Of a stretch of DNA of 64,000 nucleotides, positions 1 through 10,109 are shown piece after piece. Both the position numbers and the translations under genes were made by a program. Below the pieces are notes generated by a model. It made no database searches and was not told where the DNA came from. It was given only the letters and a program-made list of their open reading frames with translations. The stretch's first letter is position 1. Every line of letters begins with the position of its first letter. Source of the DNA: JBBROS01 sp965213855 (GTDB taxonomy: Bacteria > Pseudomonadota > Alphaproteobacteria > Acetobacterales > Acetobacteraceae); NCBI GenBank assembly GCA_965213855.1, contig CBDCAA010000008.1, positions 496,001 through 560,000 on the forward strand, given 5' to 3'.

Positions 1-1083
1 GCCGGTCGAAAAGCTGAACCGCCGCGCGACCGCATTCGCCAGCAGGCGCCCGCCTGTGTCCTTCAGCGCCCCTGGCGCGATCGCCACGTCATACACCTGG
101 TCGGCCGCGAACTTGCCAGCGATCGTCATCTCGTTCTCGCCGCCCATCGTCACGTCGAGGTCGTCCACCGGCGGCGTGAAGCGCAGCGCATCGCGGGCGT
201 GCACGATGTCGAGCGGCGCCGGCATCGCCGAGAACTGCAGCACCGCCCGACGCGCCCGCGGCGCGTCGCCATAGGACGGCGCGCACGTCGTCACGCCGTC
301 CGTCAGCGTGTGGTCGTAGCCGGACCCGCAATAGGCGTCCGTGACACCGAACGGCGTCGCCGAGTGCAGCGGCAGCGCGAAGGTCGGGTCATCGAGGCCG
401 GGCTCGTCCGACAAACGCAGGCGCAGCGTGGCGATCCGGCCGTCCGGCACGGGGCTGCGCAGCACGACCAGGTAGGTCTGCTTGTCGCTTCGCGCGGTCC
501 GCTCCACCGGGCGCAGGTCGAAGTCCTGCGCGGTTAGCGTCTGCATGCCGACGCCAGTGATCCCCGGCTGCGGCGCGAGCTCGATAGTCAGCAGCCGCGC
601 CAGCGCGGCCTGGTCGACCGGCTGGTCGAACGTCAGCGCGACGGTGTCGAGGTTCGCGGCCCCGTTGCTGCTGTCGGACGGGCCGGTGGCCGAAGGCGCC
701 GGCAGCAGCGGGACCAGCCGGGTCGTGACGCCGCTGACCGTGACGGCCACGCGCCGCAGCGGCTCCCACGGCTCGGTCGGGCGGAACTGCAGGGTGCGCG
801 GCCCGATCCAGGTCCAGGCGCCGGGCTTGGCGGGCGCCAACGTGACGAGGCGGGCCGGGTCGTCCTCGGGGCCGCCGTTGGCCGGGCCGGTATCGGCATC
901 GAACAGGACGGTGACCGCGTCCCACCGGCGCAGGAAGCGGTCCGGTACGACGTGTGCGCCGTCGGCCCGCTGCAGCCGATCCAACGTGACCGGATCGGAT
1001 GGCGCTGCCGGGGTTTGTGGCCGTGGCGCCTGGCCCATCAGGACCAAGGTGCCGACCGCGAGGAGCAAGCGGCGCAACGTCAT
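1..1083 (-). CDS. Alpha-2-macroglobulin-like protein, N-terminal part (runs off left edge)
   Basis: The first 361 codons of a gene that continues beyond the window. It opens with a hydrophobic export signal (MTLRRLLLAVGTLVLMGQ). The body carries the N-terminal signature of bacterial alpha-2-macroglobulins: VPDRFLRRWD, VTVLFDADTGP, PGAWTWIGPRTLQFRPTEPW, followed by Ig-like strands ending in a LKDTGGRLLANAVARRF-type segment. Known family members are large periplasmic or lipoprotein bait-type protease traps. The bait region and the thioester, if present, lie outside this window. The ATG overlaps the TGA of the 1,852-residue gene upstream (ATGA), so the two are probably co-translated. No lipobox cysteine is visible in the signal. 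Family call by recalled sequence resemblance. Confidence 0.75.
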   Translation of the reverse strand, partial: MTLRRLLLAVGTLVLMGQAPRPQTPAAPSDPVTLDRLQRADGAHVVPDRFLRRWDAVTVLFDADTGPANGGPEDDPARLVTLAPAKPGAWTWIGPRTLQFRPTEPWEPLRRVAVTVSGVTTRLVPLLPAPSATGPSDSSNGAANLDTVALTFDQPVDQAALARLLTIELAPQPGITGVGMQTLTAQDFDLRPVERTARSDKQTYLVVLRSPVPDGRIATLRLRLSDEPGLDDPTFALPLHSATPFGVTDAYCGSGYDHTLTDGVTTCAPSYGDAPRARRAVLQFSAMPAPLDIVHARDALRFTPPVDDLDVTMGGENEMTIAGKFAADQVYDVAIAPGALKDTGGRLLANAVARRFSFSTG

Positions 1084-4000
1084 GGCGCGGTCCTCGTCGG
1101 CTTCATGCCCACCAACTCCAGATAGCCCTGCGCCACGTCCGGCGGCGGACCGTTGCCGCGCGGCGTGATCCCCACGACGGCGGGGCGCAGCGTCGTCGTC
1201 ATCGCGCCCGGCGGCACCCGCGCCTCGATCGCATATCGCCCCGCCGGCAGCGCCCGCAGCTGCGCGATCCCCTCGCCCAGAGCGGTCCCCGTCGCATCCA
1301 GCAGCCGCACCGAAACCTGGTCCGGCACCGCGCGGATGCCCACGCCGACCGTCGCCGCCTTCGCCAGGCTGAACCCGAACACAGCCGTCCCGCCCGGCGC
1401 CAGGCTGACCTCGGCGCCGAGCCCCTCGGTCGCGGGCGTGACCGGGTCCGCGGACAGTTCGAGCGTGCCCGATAGCGGGCCGTCATGCGGCGAATACAGC
1501 CGCAGCTCGGCCGCACCCGCGAGCATGCGGTGGAACTCGGCTCCGGCGGCGAACAGCTCGGGGACGGCCTCATGTCCCGCCTGCGCCAGGCCGACCAGGA
1601 CCGGCGCCGTGGTCCGCGCATGCAGCAGCACCGGCCCGTCCGGCGCCAGCGCGACCGCCATCGCCGGGCCGGACAGCGCGAGCCGGGCCGGAAGCGTGCT
1701 CGGCTGGGCGGTGGCGACGGGCCAGGGCGAGGCGCCGTCCGCCGCCTCCCAGATGGCCATCGCACCCGCCTTCGTCTCGACGATCACCCGGGCCGGCCCC
1801 GCCGACGGCAGTGCCACGTCGCGCCCGGCCGCGACCCGTCCGTCCGGCGTCACCACCGTCAGCGTCGCATTCCCCGCCGTCATCAGGTGGGCACCCGGCG
1901 CCGGCTCCGCGGTGGTCTCGAACGAGCCGTCGGCGCCAAAGAACCGCTTCACAACCGACCCCGGCCGCAGCGCCTCGGCTGCGGGCGCCGGCTGCCACGA
2001 TAGGCTTGCGGGTGCAGGCAAGTCGCCGCTGTTGACCAACAGGACCTCCGTCCACGTGCCCGATAAGGCCCGGCTGACTGGGGCCGCACCGGTCCACACC
2101 ACGCTCGCGCCCGGGCTCCGCCATCCGGCGACCGCGGCGACGCCGGGCGCCAGGTCGGTCCGCACCAGCTTGTCGCCGCCCGGCAAGATCAATGGCAATG
2201 CCGTGCCCGGCGCCAGCGTCGTCTGCAAGGCGCCCGTCAGCGCGCGCGCCGGCAACAGCGCCGGCTCCAGCCGTGTCAGCCGCAGGCGGAGTGCGTCCTC
2301 CCCTGTCGCGTTGCGGAGCGGCAGCGCCTGGTCCGCCATCGCGAGCGTATCGCCGGCCGCAACCCCCATCGCGGCCCCAAGTCCCGGTAGCCCCAGCCCG
2401 CTCGCCGCCCGCCACAGCGCGACATGTCCCGCCGCCGGCTCGCTCCGCGGCAGCGTCGCCGTCAGCCCGGCCGGCAGCGCCAAAGCGAGGGTCTGCCCGG
2501 CCGCCATTGCCTGCGGCGTCACGGTCAACCGCCCCGGCGCCCGCCCCAGCAGCCAGATCTCGTCGCCCTGCGGCAACACCGTGTTCCCCTCGGCCGCGGC
2601 CAGCGCGTGGCCGGGCCAGCCGCCGGCCAGCAGCCCGGGCGGCGTCCCCTCCAGCCCCACGATCCCCGCCGCCGGCAGCTGCACCCGGGCCACGGTCAGC
2701 CCGCGGTCCGGCGCGCCGTCGAGCCCGGCCAGTGTGATCAGGCCTGGCGCCTGCGCGGCCACGTCATAGGCGCGCGCCGCCGCCTCGACTGGCTCCGGCC
2801 CGCCATCGACCGTCCAAGCCTGCACCCGCCACGCCGCCCCATCCGCATCCGCCGGGCTGCCGACCAGCGGCGTGAGACCCTGGTCGAGCGCGACCACCCG
2901 CCACGCCGCGCCGTCTTGCCGCTCCAGGCTCAGCACGACGGCCGCGCTGGACCGCGCCTGCGCGACCACCAGGCTGCCTGCCGCGGGCTGCGGCAAGGTC
3001 AGCACATGGACGCCTCGCCCGGGCAGCGCCGCAAGCGCGGCCGGCGCGGCCGCCGCGGGCAACGCCTCCGGGAGTGATAGGCGAAGTTCGACCGTCGACG
3101 GTGCCGATGCCTCGTCGCCCGAGCCGCCATGCTCCGGCTGGTCGGCATCCGGCGCGGCATCCGGCGCGGCGTCCGGGGTCGTGGCCGCCGCCGCGGCCGG
3201 CTTGGCCGCCACAGTTTGCGTCGCCGAGGTCTGGGCCGTCTGGTCGTCGCCGCTGTTGCTGTCAGCATCGTCGTCGCTGCGGTCGATCGTCGACGCCGGG
3301 CTGGACGTCGCCGTCGTGTCCGGCGGCGATGCGGCCGCCAGGTCGAGCGTGTAGCGCCCCGCCGGCAACGGACGCGACGCGGCCACCGTCCAGTCGTCGG
3401 CGCGCGGCCCGAGCCGGACGACGGTGCTGCCGTCCGCCCGGCGCAGCACGCCCTTCAGCGGGATCGTGCCGAACGTCGTCAGGCTCACCACCCGCGCCTG
3501 CGCGATCGCGAACGGCACGCTGACCGGCACGGCCACATGGCGCACGACGTCCGGCTGCAGCGCGGGGCTCGTCAGCGCGACCGTGTAGGCCAGACGGTCG
3601 TTGCGGCCCAGGCTGGTCGTCTCCAGCCGATACTGCCCGGCCTCGAGCGGGCCGGTGAACGTGTTCGTGACCCGCGCGACCGGGTCTGCCGCGCCCTCCC
3701 GCTTCAGCTCGCCCGTCATGCCGTCGCCGAGCGTGAGCGTCACGTCCGCCGGGCCCTCCAGCCCGAACGTCCAGGTGTCGGGCGTGCGCGGCTGGTCGCG
3801 CCCGTCCGGCTCACGCCACACGAGCTGCGCCGGCGTGTCGAACGCCAGCGGATGCGGCCCGTGCCCGGCGATCTCCGGCGCGGCCATGATCGGGCTGAGC
3901 CGCGCCACCACCTGCCGCGCGACGTCATCCGGGATCACCAGCACGCTATACCGCCCGGGCCTCAACGCCAGCTCAGTGCCGTCCAGCGGGCCCGGAGCGG

Positions 4001-6638
4001 TGATCGGCCAGCCCTCCGCGTCGTCCACCCGGCCCGTCCACGCGGCGCCCAGCCCGGCCACGTCCAACCGGTAGCGCTTCTCCTCGCTGCCGGCCCGACG
4101 TCCAGCCTCGTCGCCGACCTCCACCGGAAACCGCACGCCCGTGCCGCCCGGCAGCGTCGCGCGCACGCTGCCGCCAGGCAGCAACGTCGCCCCGGTCAGC
4201 AGCGGTGCCGGCGTGGCTGTCAGGCCCAGGTGCCCCGACGACTCAAGCGCGGTCACGTCCACGCGGTAGCGGCCGGCCCGCAGCAGCGACTGCATCAGCA
4301 TGTTCTGCCCGGCGCCGTTGCCGTCCCCCGCGCCGAGCACCGGGATGAACGGCGTCGCCAGCCGGCCTTTGGTGTGCAGCCGGCCCGTTGTTTCGACCCG
4401 GAACAGCCCACCCTCGGGCACCACCAGGCTGAACCCCCGCTGCTCGTCTGCGCGAAGATCGAGGTGGGCGGGCCGCCCGGCCTGCAATCCCGCCAGGCTC
4501 GCGAGCGGCGGCGGCGGCGGGATGTCGGGCCGCTGCGGCTCGGCCCGGCGCCAGGCCAGCACCACGGTGCGCGCCCGGTCCGCCGCAGCGACCACGACCG
4601 CGTTCCCCTGCATCGTGTAGGGCACCGGCCCGCCGCCGCCCTCGCTCACCGCCAGCGTACCCCCCGGCGCCACCTGGACCGGAACGCTGAGCGTGCTGCC
4701 CGCCACCATGGTCGCGCTCAGCGCCCCTTCGGCGAGCGCAACCGGCGTCCGCCGCGCCGATAAACCGACCGACACGCCCGGTGCCGTGAACGCCGAGAGC
4801 TGCAACGACTGCCCCGGTGCGAGGTCCTGCAGCCCCAGCGGGAGCACCGGGTTGGCCGGCAGCGGCGGCGTGGGCGCCGGGTTCACGCCCGGCGCGCCGA
4901 CGACCAGGTCCACCACGCCCTGCGTGCCGGGCGCGGGCACCAGGTCGAGCGCATACACATCGGCCGGCAGCTCGCTCGCCCGGCCCCGGCCCGTGTTCGT
5001 CGCGACCCCTGCGGCCCGCGCCGCCACCGGCCCGCCGGTGGCGTTCTGGAACAGCAGCGTCGTCGGCCCGCGCAGATTGAACTGCCCGCGCCATCCGGCG
5101 CCGGCCGACAGCGTCGGCATCACCGAGGCGACCACCCGCGGCGGCTGCGGCCCGGCGGCGGTCCGCAGCTCCGTCCGCTCCAGCAGCACGCTCGGCGGCA
5201 CCTCGTCGGCGCCGGCGCCCGCCGTGACCGCGGTCACGAAATAGCTCCCGGGCCGGCTGACCGACATCGTCGACGGGATCGCCAGCGCCTGCAGCTTATA
5301 GGGTTGGCCGAACTTGCCCGAGACCTCGACCACCTCGGGGCGCGCAGCCGGCACGAACAGCGTGGCCGATGCCTCGCGGCTGTTCCGCGCCAGCGCAACG
5401 CTCGCGGTCCCGGCCGCGAGTGTCACCGCCTCGGGCGACGGCACGTCCAACCGCACGCGCTGGGCCGAGGCGGGCAGGGTGAGCACCTCGCTGCCGAACG
5501 GCCCGATCGTGCCATACGCCCAGCCCTCGGCCAGCGCGCCGGCGCCCCCGGCCCGCAGGTGGAACGGCTGCGACGGATCGTTGTCGGTCCAGCGCAATGC
5601 CTCCCCGCCGTAGGCGACGACCAGGTAGGTGCCGGGTTCGACCTTGCCCACCAGCCGCAGGTCGTTCAGCCCATGCCCCGGCACTGGCTCGACCAGCCGC
5701 GCATCCGGGTCGAGCGCCACCAGGTCCCGCCCGTCGCGCCACAGGCGCAGATCGGCGAGCGTGCGCCCGGCTGCCTCGATCCGCACCGCGCCCGAGGCCG
5801 GTACCAGCAGCCAGAACGCCCGCTGTTGCCCGTCGCGCAACTCGGCGTCGAACGGCACGCCGGGCGCCGGCAGCGCCCGCGGTGGCGCCGCATCCACGAA
5901 CGGCGTCACCGTCAGCGCCACCGACCCCGTTGCCGCCTTGGCCGACGTCACCCGCAGCTTGTAGGTGCCCACGTCGAGCAGCGGGTCCAACCGGCCATCC
6001 TGCGTGCCCGCCGCACCTGCCACCTCGCCCGGGCCGGCCAGCATGTCCACCAGCTGCAGCGCCGCCCCGCTCGGGCTTTTTGCGGCGATGGTGAACCGGC
6101 CGGGCGACGTGACGTGCAGCAGGGTTGCGGCCTGCTCGCTCGCGGGGACGGTCGCGCTGTCCAGCGCCGCAGCCGGCGGCGCGGGGTTCGACCCCGCCGG
6201 GACAGCTGGCTCGTGCACCGGGGGCGCCGCGGCGACTTGCGGCAGGGATGGTGCCGGCGCGCCCGATGGCACCGCGGGCGGGGCCGCCGTTGCCACCGGG
6301 GGCGGCGCCAGCGCGGCCAGCCGCGCCGTCATCTGCGCCGAAAGGCACTGGCCGATCGCCGCCGCGGCCACGTTGCAAACACTGTCGCGCCGCTTCAGCC
6401 AGGCCAGCAGCTCCAGCCGCGCCTGGTCGCGCTGCTCCGGCTGGCCCGCCAGCTTCGCGTCGTAGGCATCCGCGATCGACCGGTCCAGCGACAGCAGGGC
6501 AGGGCTGGCGCAGATCGCCTTCTCGGTGGGCAGCCGCGCCCGGCTGCAATCAATGCCGGCCGCCCGTGCGGCGCCGGAGCCGACAAGCAGGCCGATGCCA
6601 AGGAGCGACCAACCGACGACGACCGACCGATGGCGCAT
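1080..6638 (-). CDS. Giant secreted protein with LprI-like N-terminal domain
   Basis: A 1,852-residue exported protein. Residues 1-27 are a signal peptide. Residues 29-110 look like a lysozyme-inhibitor LprI N-terminal domain (C31, C43, W80, R84, C88, C98; EKAICASPALLSLDR). A Pro/Ala-rich stretch follows, then about 1,650 residues with recurrent beta-sandwich-like units marked by variants of L(P/R/E)AGRYxLxV, for example LLDVGTYKLRV, LLRAGRYRVDV, LRPGRYSVLV, LEAGQYRLET, LPAGRYTLDL and LPAGRYAIEA. An Asp/Ala/Thr-rich linker sits near residues 1120-1190. It ends by overlapping the alpha-2-macroglobulin-like gene by 4 bases, so the pair probably works together in the periplasm or at the surface. 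I do not recognise the long repeat region; a scaffold or protease-control role is inference. Confidence 0.7.
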   Translation of the reverse strand: MRHRSVVVGWSLLGIGLLVGSGAARAAGIDCSRARLPTEKAICASPALLSLDRSIADAYDAKLAGQPEQRDQARLELLAWLKRRDSVCNVAAAAIGQCLSAQMTARLAALAPPPVATAAPPAVPSGAPAPSLPQVAAAPPVHEPAVPAGSNPAPPAAALDSATVPASEQAATLLHVTSPGRFTIAAKSPSGAALQLVDMLAGPGEVAGAAGTQDGRLDPLLDVGTYKLRVTSAKAATGSVALTVTPFVDAAPPRALPAPGVPFDAELRDGQQRAFWLLVPASGAVRIEAAGRTLADLRLWRDGRDLVALDPDARLVEPVPGHGLNDLRLVGKVEPGTYLVVAYGGEALRWTDNDPSQPFHLRAGGAGALAEGWAYGTIGPFGSEVLTLPASAQRVRLDVPSPEAVTLAAGTASVALARNSREASATLFVPAARPEVVEVSGKFGQPYKLQALAIPSTMSVSRPGSYFVTAVTAGAGADEVPPSVLLERTELRTAAGPQPPRVVASVMPTLSAGAGWRGQFNLRGPTTLLFQNATGGPVAARAAGVATNTGRGRASELPADVYALDLVPAPGTQGVVDLVVGAPGVNPAPTPPLPANPVLPLGLQDLAPGQSLQLSAFTAPGVSVGLSARRTPVALAEGALSATMVAGSTLSVPVQVAPGGTLAVSEGGGGPVPYTMQGNAVVVAAADRARTVVLAWRRAEPQRPDIPPPPPLASLAGLQAGRPAHLDLRADEQRGFSLVVPEGGLFRVETTGRLHTKGRLATPFIPVLGAGDGNGAGQNMLMQSLLRAGRYRVDVTALESSGHLGLTATPAPLLTGATLLPGGSVRATLPGGTGVRFPVEVGDEAGRRAGSEEKRYRLDVAGLGAAWTGRVDDAEGWPITAPGPLDGTELALRPGRYSVLVIPDDVARQVVARLSPIMAAPEIAGHGPHPLAFDTPAQLVWREPDGRDQPRTPDTWTFGLEGPADVTLTLGDGMTGELKREGAADPVARVTNTFTGPLEAGQYRLETTSLGRNDRLAYTVALTSPALQPDVVRHVAVPVSVPFAIAQARVVSLTTFGTIPLKGVLRRADGSTVVRLGPRADDWTVAASRPLPAGRYTLDLAAASPPDTTATSSPASTIDRSDDDADSNSGDDQTAQTSATQTVAAKPAAAAATTPDAAPDAAPDADQPEHGGSGDEASAPSTVELRLSLPEALPAAAAPAALAALPGRGVHVLTLPQPAAGSLVVAQARSSAAVVLSLERQDGAAWRVVALDQGLTPLVGSPADADGAAWRVQAWTVDGGPEPVEAAARAYDVAAQAPGLITLAGLDGAPDRGLTVARVQLPAAGIVGLEGTPPGLLAGGWPGHALAAAEGNTVLPQGDEIWLLGRAPGRLTVTPQAMAAGQTLALALPAGLTATLPRSEPAAGHVALWRAASGLGLPGLGAAMGVAAGDTLAMADQALPLRNATGEDALRLRLTRLEPALLPARALTGALQTTLAPGTALPLILPGGDKLVRTDLAPGVAAVAGWRSPGASVVWTGAAPVSRALSGTWTEVLLVNSGDLPAPASLSWQPAPAAEALRPGSVVKRFFGADGSFETTAEPAPGAHLMTAGNATLTVVTPDGRVAAGRDVALPSAGPARVIVETKAGAMAIWEAADGASPWPVATAQPSTLPARLALSGPAMAVALAPDGPVLLHARTTAPVLVGLAQAGHEAVPELFAAGAEFHRMLAGAAELRLYSPHDGPLSGTLELSADPVTPATEGLGAEVSLAPGGTAVFGFSLAKAATVGVGIRAVPDQVSVRLLDATGTALGEGIAQLRALPAGRYAIEARVPPGAMTTTLRPAVVGITPRGNGPPPDVAQGYLELVGMKPTRTAP

Positions 6639-6706
6639 GGCATCTCCCGTTCAAGCAACTCTGGCATGGAGGATCGTCGCTGGATAGCGGGCGCCGGGGC
6701 AGGAAA

Positions 6707-6728
6707 GGCAACGGAGTGTTGCGTTGCC
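6707..6728. promoter_or_regulatory. Inverted repeat upstream of rutA
   Basis: GGCAACG and CGTTGCC form a perfect 7-base inverted repeat around an 8-base spacer. It lies 57 bases before the rutA ATG, in the 147-base divergent region between rutA and the LprI-domain gene. It could be an operator or a leader hairpin. It does not resemble the enterobacterial RutR box, and no RutR gene is in the window. Confidence 0.3.
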
Positions 6729-6785
6729 GCCGGCCCCACCCTTACGTTGTTCCTTCGTTGCGCCGCAGCAGGAGGCAGGCAGGTC

Positions 6786-7870
<1,085 letters not shown>

Positions 7871-7874
<4 letters not shown>

Positions 7875-8608
7875 CGGAGACCGCCGTGGAACCGGCCGGC
7901 CTGACCGCCACCGGCCCGGCGGTCGTGCTGCCCGCGCGCCCCGAGCCGATCCGGATCGAGCCGGCGCGCACCGCGTTGATCGTGGTCGACATGCAGAACG
8001 CCTACGCGTCGCCCGGCGGCTATCTCGACATCGCTGGCTTCGACGTCTCGGGCGCGGCCGCCGCCATCGAGCGGACCGCGGCCGCGGTGCAGGCAGCCCG
8101 CAGCGCCGGCATTCCGGTCATCTTCCTGCAGAACGGGTGGGACCCGGCCTATGCCGAAGCCGGCGGGCCGGGCTCACCCAACTGGCACAAGTCCAACGCC
8201 ATGAAGACGATGCGCCGCCGGCCCGAGCTGCACGGCCGGTTCCTCGCCAAGGGCGGCTGGGACTACGCCATCGTCGACGCGCTCACCCCGCTGCCGGGCG
8301 ACATCGTCATCCCCAAGACCCGCTACAGCGTGTTCTTCAATACCAACATCGACAGCGTGCTGCGCGCCCGCGGCGTCCGCAACCTGGTCTTCACCGGCAT
8401 CGCCACCAACGTCTGCGTCGAATCGTCGTTGCGCGACGCGTTCCACCTCGAATACTTCGGCATCGTCCTGGCGGACGCGACCCACGCCGCCGGGCCGCCG
8501 CCCGCGCAGGAAGCGGCGCTGTACAACATCGAGACGTTCTTCGGCTGGGTCTCCACCGTCGCCGACTTCTGCGGCTCGATCCTGCAATCGCCCGAACTTC
8601 AAGCCTGA
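7871..8608 (+). CDS. rutB: Ureidoacrylate amidohydrolase RutB
   Basis: A cysteine hydrolase of the isochorismatase-like fold that cleaves the RutA product to aminoacrylate and carbamate. The triad elements are visible: Asp in LIVVDMQNAY, Lys in VIPKTRYSVFFNTNIDS, and the nucleophilic Cys in FTGIATNVCVESSLRDAF. The product is 245 residues with an N-terminal extension of about 20 residues rich in Pro/Ala. The GTG start is chosen because it overlaps the rutA stop by 4 bases and because the conserved region begins soon after (RIEPARTALIVVDMQ). rutC follows after 12 bases. Confidence 0.95.
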
Positions 8609-8620
8609 ACGGACGCCGCC

Positions 8621-9034
8621 ATGCCCATGACCGCGATCATTCCCCCCGGCAGCGGCAAGCCGCTCGCGCCCTACTCGCCCGGCGTCATGGCCGACGGGGT
8701 CGTCTACGTCTCCGGCACGCTGCCCTTCGACAAGAACAACGACGTCGTCCACCTGAATGACCCGGCGGCCCAAACCAGGCATGTGCTGGACCTCATCAAA
8801 TCCGTCATCGCTGCCGCCGGCGGCACCATGGCGGACGTGACCTTCAACTCGATCTTCCTCACCGACTGGGCCCATTACGGCGCGATCAACACCGTCTATG
8901 CCGAGTACTTCCCGGGGGACAAGCCGGCCCGCTACTGCATCCAGTGCGGCCTGGTGAAGCCCGGCGCTTTGGTGGAGATCGCGACCGTCGCGCATCTCGG
9001 CCCGCTCGCGGCGGCCGGCGGCACGCCTGTCTGA
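8621..9034 (+). CDS. rutC: Aminoacrylate peracid reductase / RidA-family protein RutC
   Basis: A 137-residue RidA/YjgF/YER057c-family protein, the third gene of the rut operon, expected to handle the reactive 3-aminoacrylate intermediate. Family features are GKPLAPYSPGVMADGVVYVSG at the N-terminus, QTRHVLDLIKSVIAAAGG in the middle, and RYCIQCGLVKPGALVEIATVAH with the substrate-binding Arg near the C-terminus. The last 8 bases are shared with the inferred rutD start, which suggests translational coupling. Confidence 0.94.
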   Translation: MPMTAIIPPGSGKPLAPYSPGVMADGVVYVSGTLPFDKNNDVVHLNDPAAQTRHVLDLIKSVIAAAGGTMADVTFNSIFLTDWAHYGAINTVYAEYFPGDKPARYCIQCGLVKPGALVEIATVAHLGPLAAAGGTPV

Positions 9035-9815
9035 CATCCACGCCGAGGTCACGGGCGAGGACCGCGGCGGCGGCACGGTCCTGCTGTCCTCCGGCCTGGG
9101 CGGCGCCGCGGCATTCTGGGCCCCGCAGCTCGATGCGCTGGGCCGGGATTACCGGGTCGTCGCCTACGACCAGCGCGGCACCGGCCGCAGCCCCGGACGG
9201 CTGCCGACGCCCTATGCGATCGGGAACATGGCAGCCGACGTCATCGAGGTCATGGACATGCAGGGCATCGCGCAATGCCACTTCGTCGGCCACGCCCTCG
9301 GCGGCCTCGTCGGCCTCGAACTCGCGCTGCAGGCCCCGGCCCGGGTCCAGACCCTCACCCTGGTCAACGCGTGGGCGCGCGCCGACCGGCACACGCTCCG
9401 CTGCTTCGACATCCGGCTCGACCTGCTGCGGCACGTGGGTCCGGAGGCCTATGTCCGCGCCCAGCCGCTGTTCCTCTTTCCGGCGCCCTGGCTTTCCGCC
9501 AACGCCGACCGCATCGAGGCCGAGCACGTCCAAGCCCTCGCCCATTTCCAGGGCACCGACACGCTGCTCGCCCGCATCGCCGCCCTGCGCGCCTTCGACG
9601 TGTCGGACCGTCTGCCGGAGATCCGCTGTCCGGTCCTGGTCTCTGCCTCCCGCGACGACCTCCTGGTCCCCTGGACCGCATCGCAGGCCTTGGCCGAAGG
9701 GGTGCCGGACGCGCGCCTCTGGGTCGTGCCGGAAGGCGGCCACGCCTTTACCGTGACCGAGCCGGACGCCTTCAACACGGCGCTGCTGGCGTTCCTGTCC
9801 GAGCACCGGCCGTGA
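9027..9815 (+). CDS. rutD: Alpha/beta hydrolase RutD (non-canonical start)
   Basis: RutD accelerates hydrolysis of 3-aminoacrylate to malonic semialdehyde. The protein has the oxyanion strand SSGLGGAAAFW, DQRGTGRSPGRL, the nucleophile elbow VGHALGGLVG (Ala in the usual Ser position, as I recall for E. coli RutD), Asp in ASRDDLLVPW and His in PEGGHAFTV. Homology reaches back to the end of rutC, but after an in-frame TGA at 8955-8957 there is no ATG, GTG or TTG before this conserved region. The only plausible start is CTG at 9027, overlapping the rutC stop. The first ATG (9228) would remove the GLGG strand. The operon ends here; no rutE, rutF or rutG follows. Confidence 0.88.
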   Translation: MSDIHAEVTGEDRGGGTVLLSSGLGGAAAFWAPQLDALGRDYRVVAYDQRGTGRSPGRLPTPYAIGNMAADVIEVMDMQGIAQCHFVGHALGGLVGLELALQAPARVQTLTLVNAWARADRHTLRCFDIRLDLLRHVGPEAYVRAQPLFLFPAPWLSANADRIEAEHVQALAHFQGTDTLLARIAALRAFDVSDRLPEIRCPVLVSASRDDLLVPWTASQALAEGVPDARLWVVPEGGHAFTVTEPDAFNTALLAFLSEHRP

Positions 9816-9841
9816 GCTCGCTCAATCAAAGATGCCGGCCA

Positions 9842-10105
9842 TTAGCCTGACGGCTTCGGCGCAGACGGGGGCGCAGTCGGGAGTGGAGACGGAACCGGGG
9901 GCCGGGGCGGCGAAGGGGTGGGGGCCTGACGGGAGGGCGCCGCCTGGACGGTCCCGTTCCGTATTCCGGAGAAATCCGACTTGTCCGTGCTCTTGGCACC
10001 GCGGCAGATCGGGTCCTGCGCGTCGCATGCCGCCCGGCATGGACCGGCGGGGCCCATCGCGAGAGCCAAAGCGAGCAGGCCGGTCCGGACCGGGTGCAGC
10101 TGCAT
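9842..10105 (-). CDS. Small secreted proline-rich protein, unknown function
   Basis: 87 residues. The N-terminus is a clear signal peptide (MQLHPVRTGLLALALAMGPAGPCRA), followed by ACDAQDPICRG with two cysteines and a Pro/Ser-rich tail. The ATG at 10105 is chosen because it lies just after the stop of the upstream membrane protein gene and starts the signal peptide; longer readings are Arg-rich and improbable. It is probably the second gene of a two-gene envelope operon. I do not recognise a family. Confidence 0.55.
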   Translation of the reverse strand: MQLHPVRTGLLALALAMGPAGPCRAACDAQDPICRGAKSTDKSDFSGIRNGTVQAAPSRQAPTPSPPRPPVPSPLPTAPPSAPKPSG

Positions 10106-10109
10106 GCCG

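Noticed and set aside
3129..4763. Long plus-strand open frames inside the 1,852-residue gene
   Set aside because: Arg/Pro/Gly-rich nonsense in a high-GC sequence; the minus-strand reading has signal peptide, LprI motif and regular repeats.
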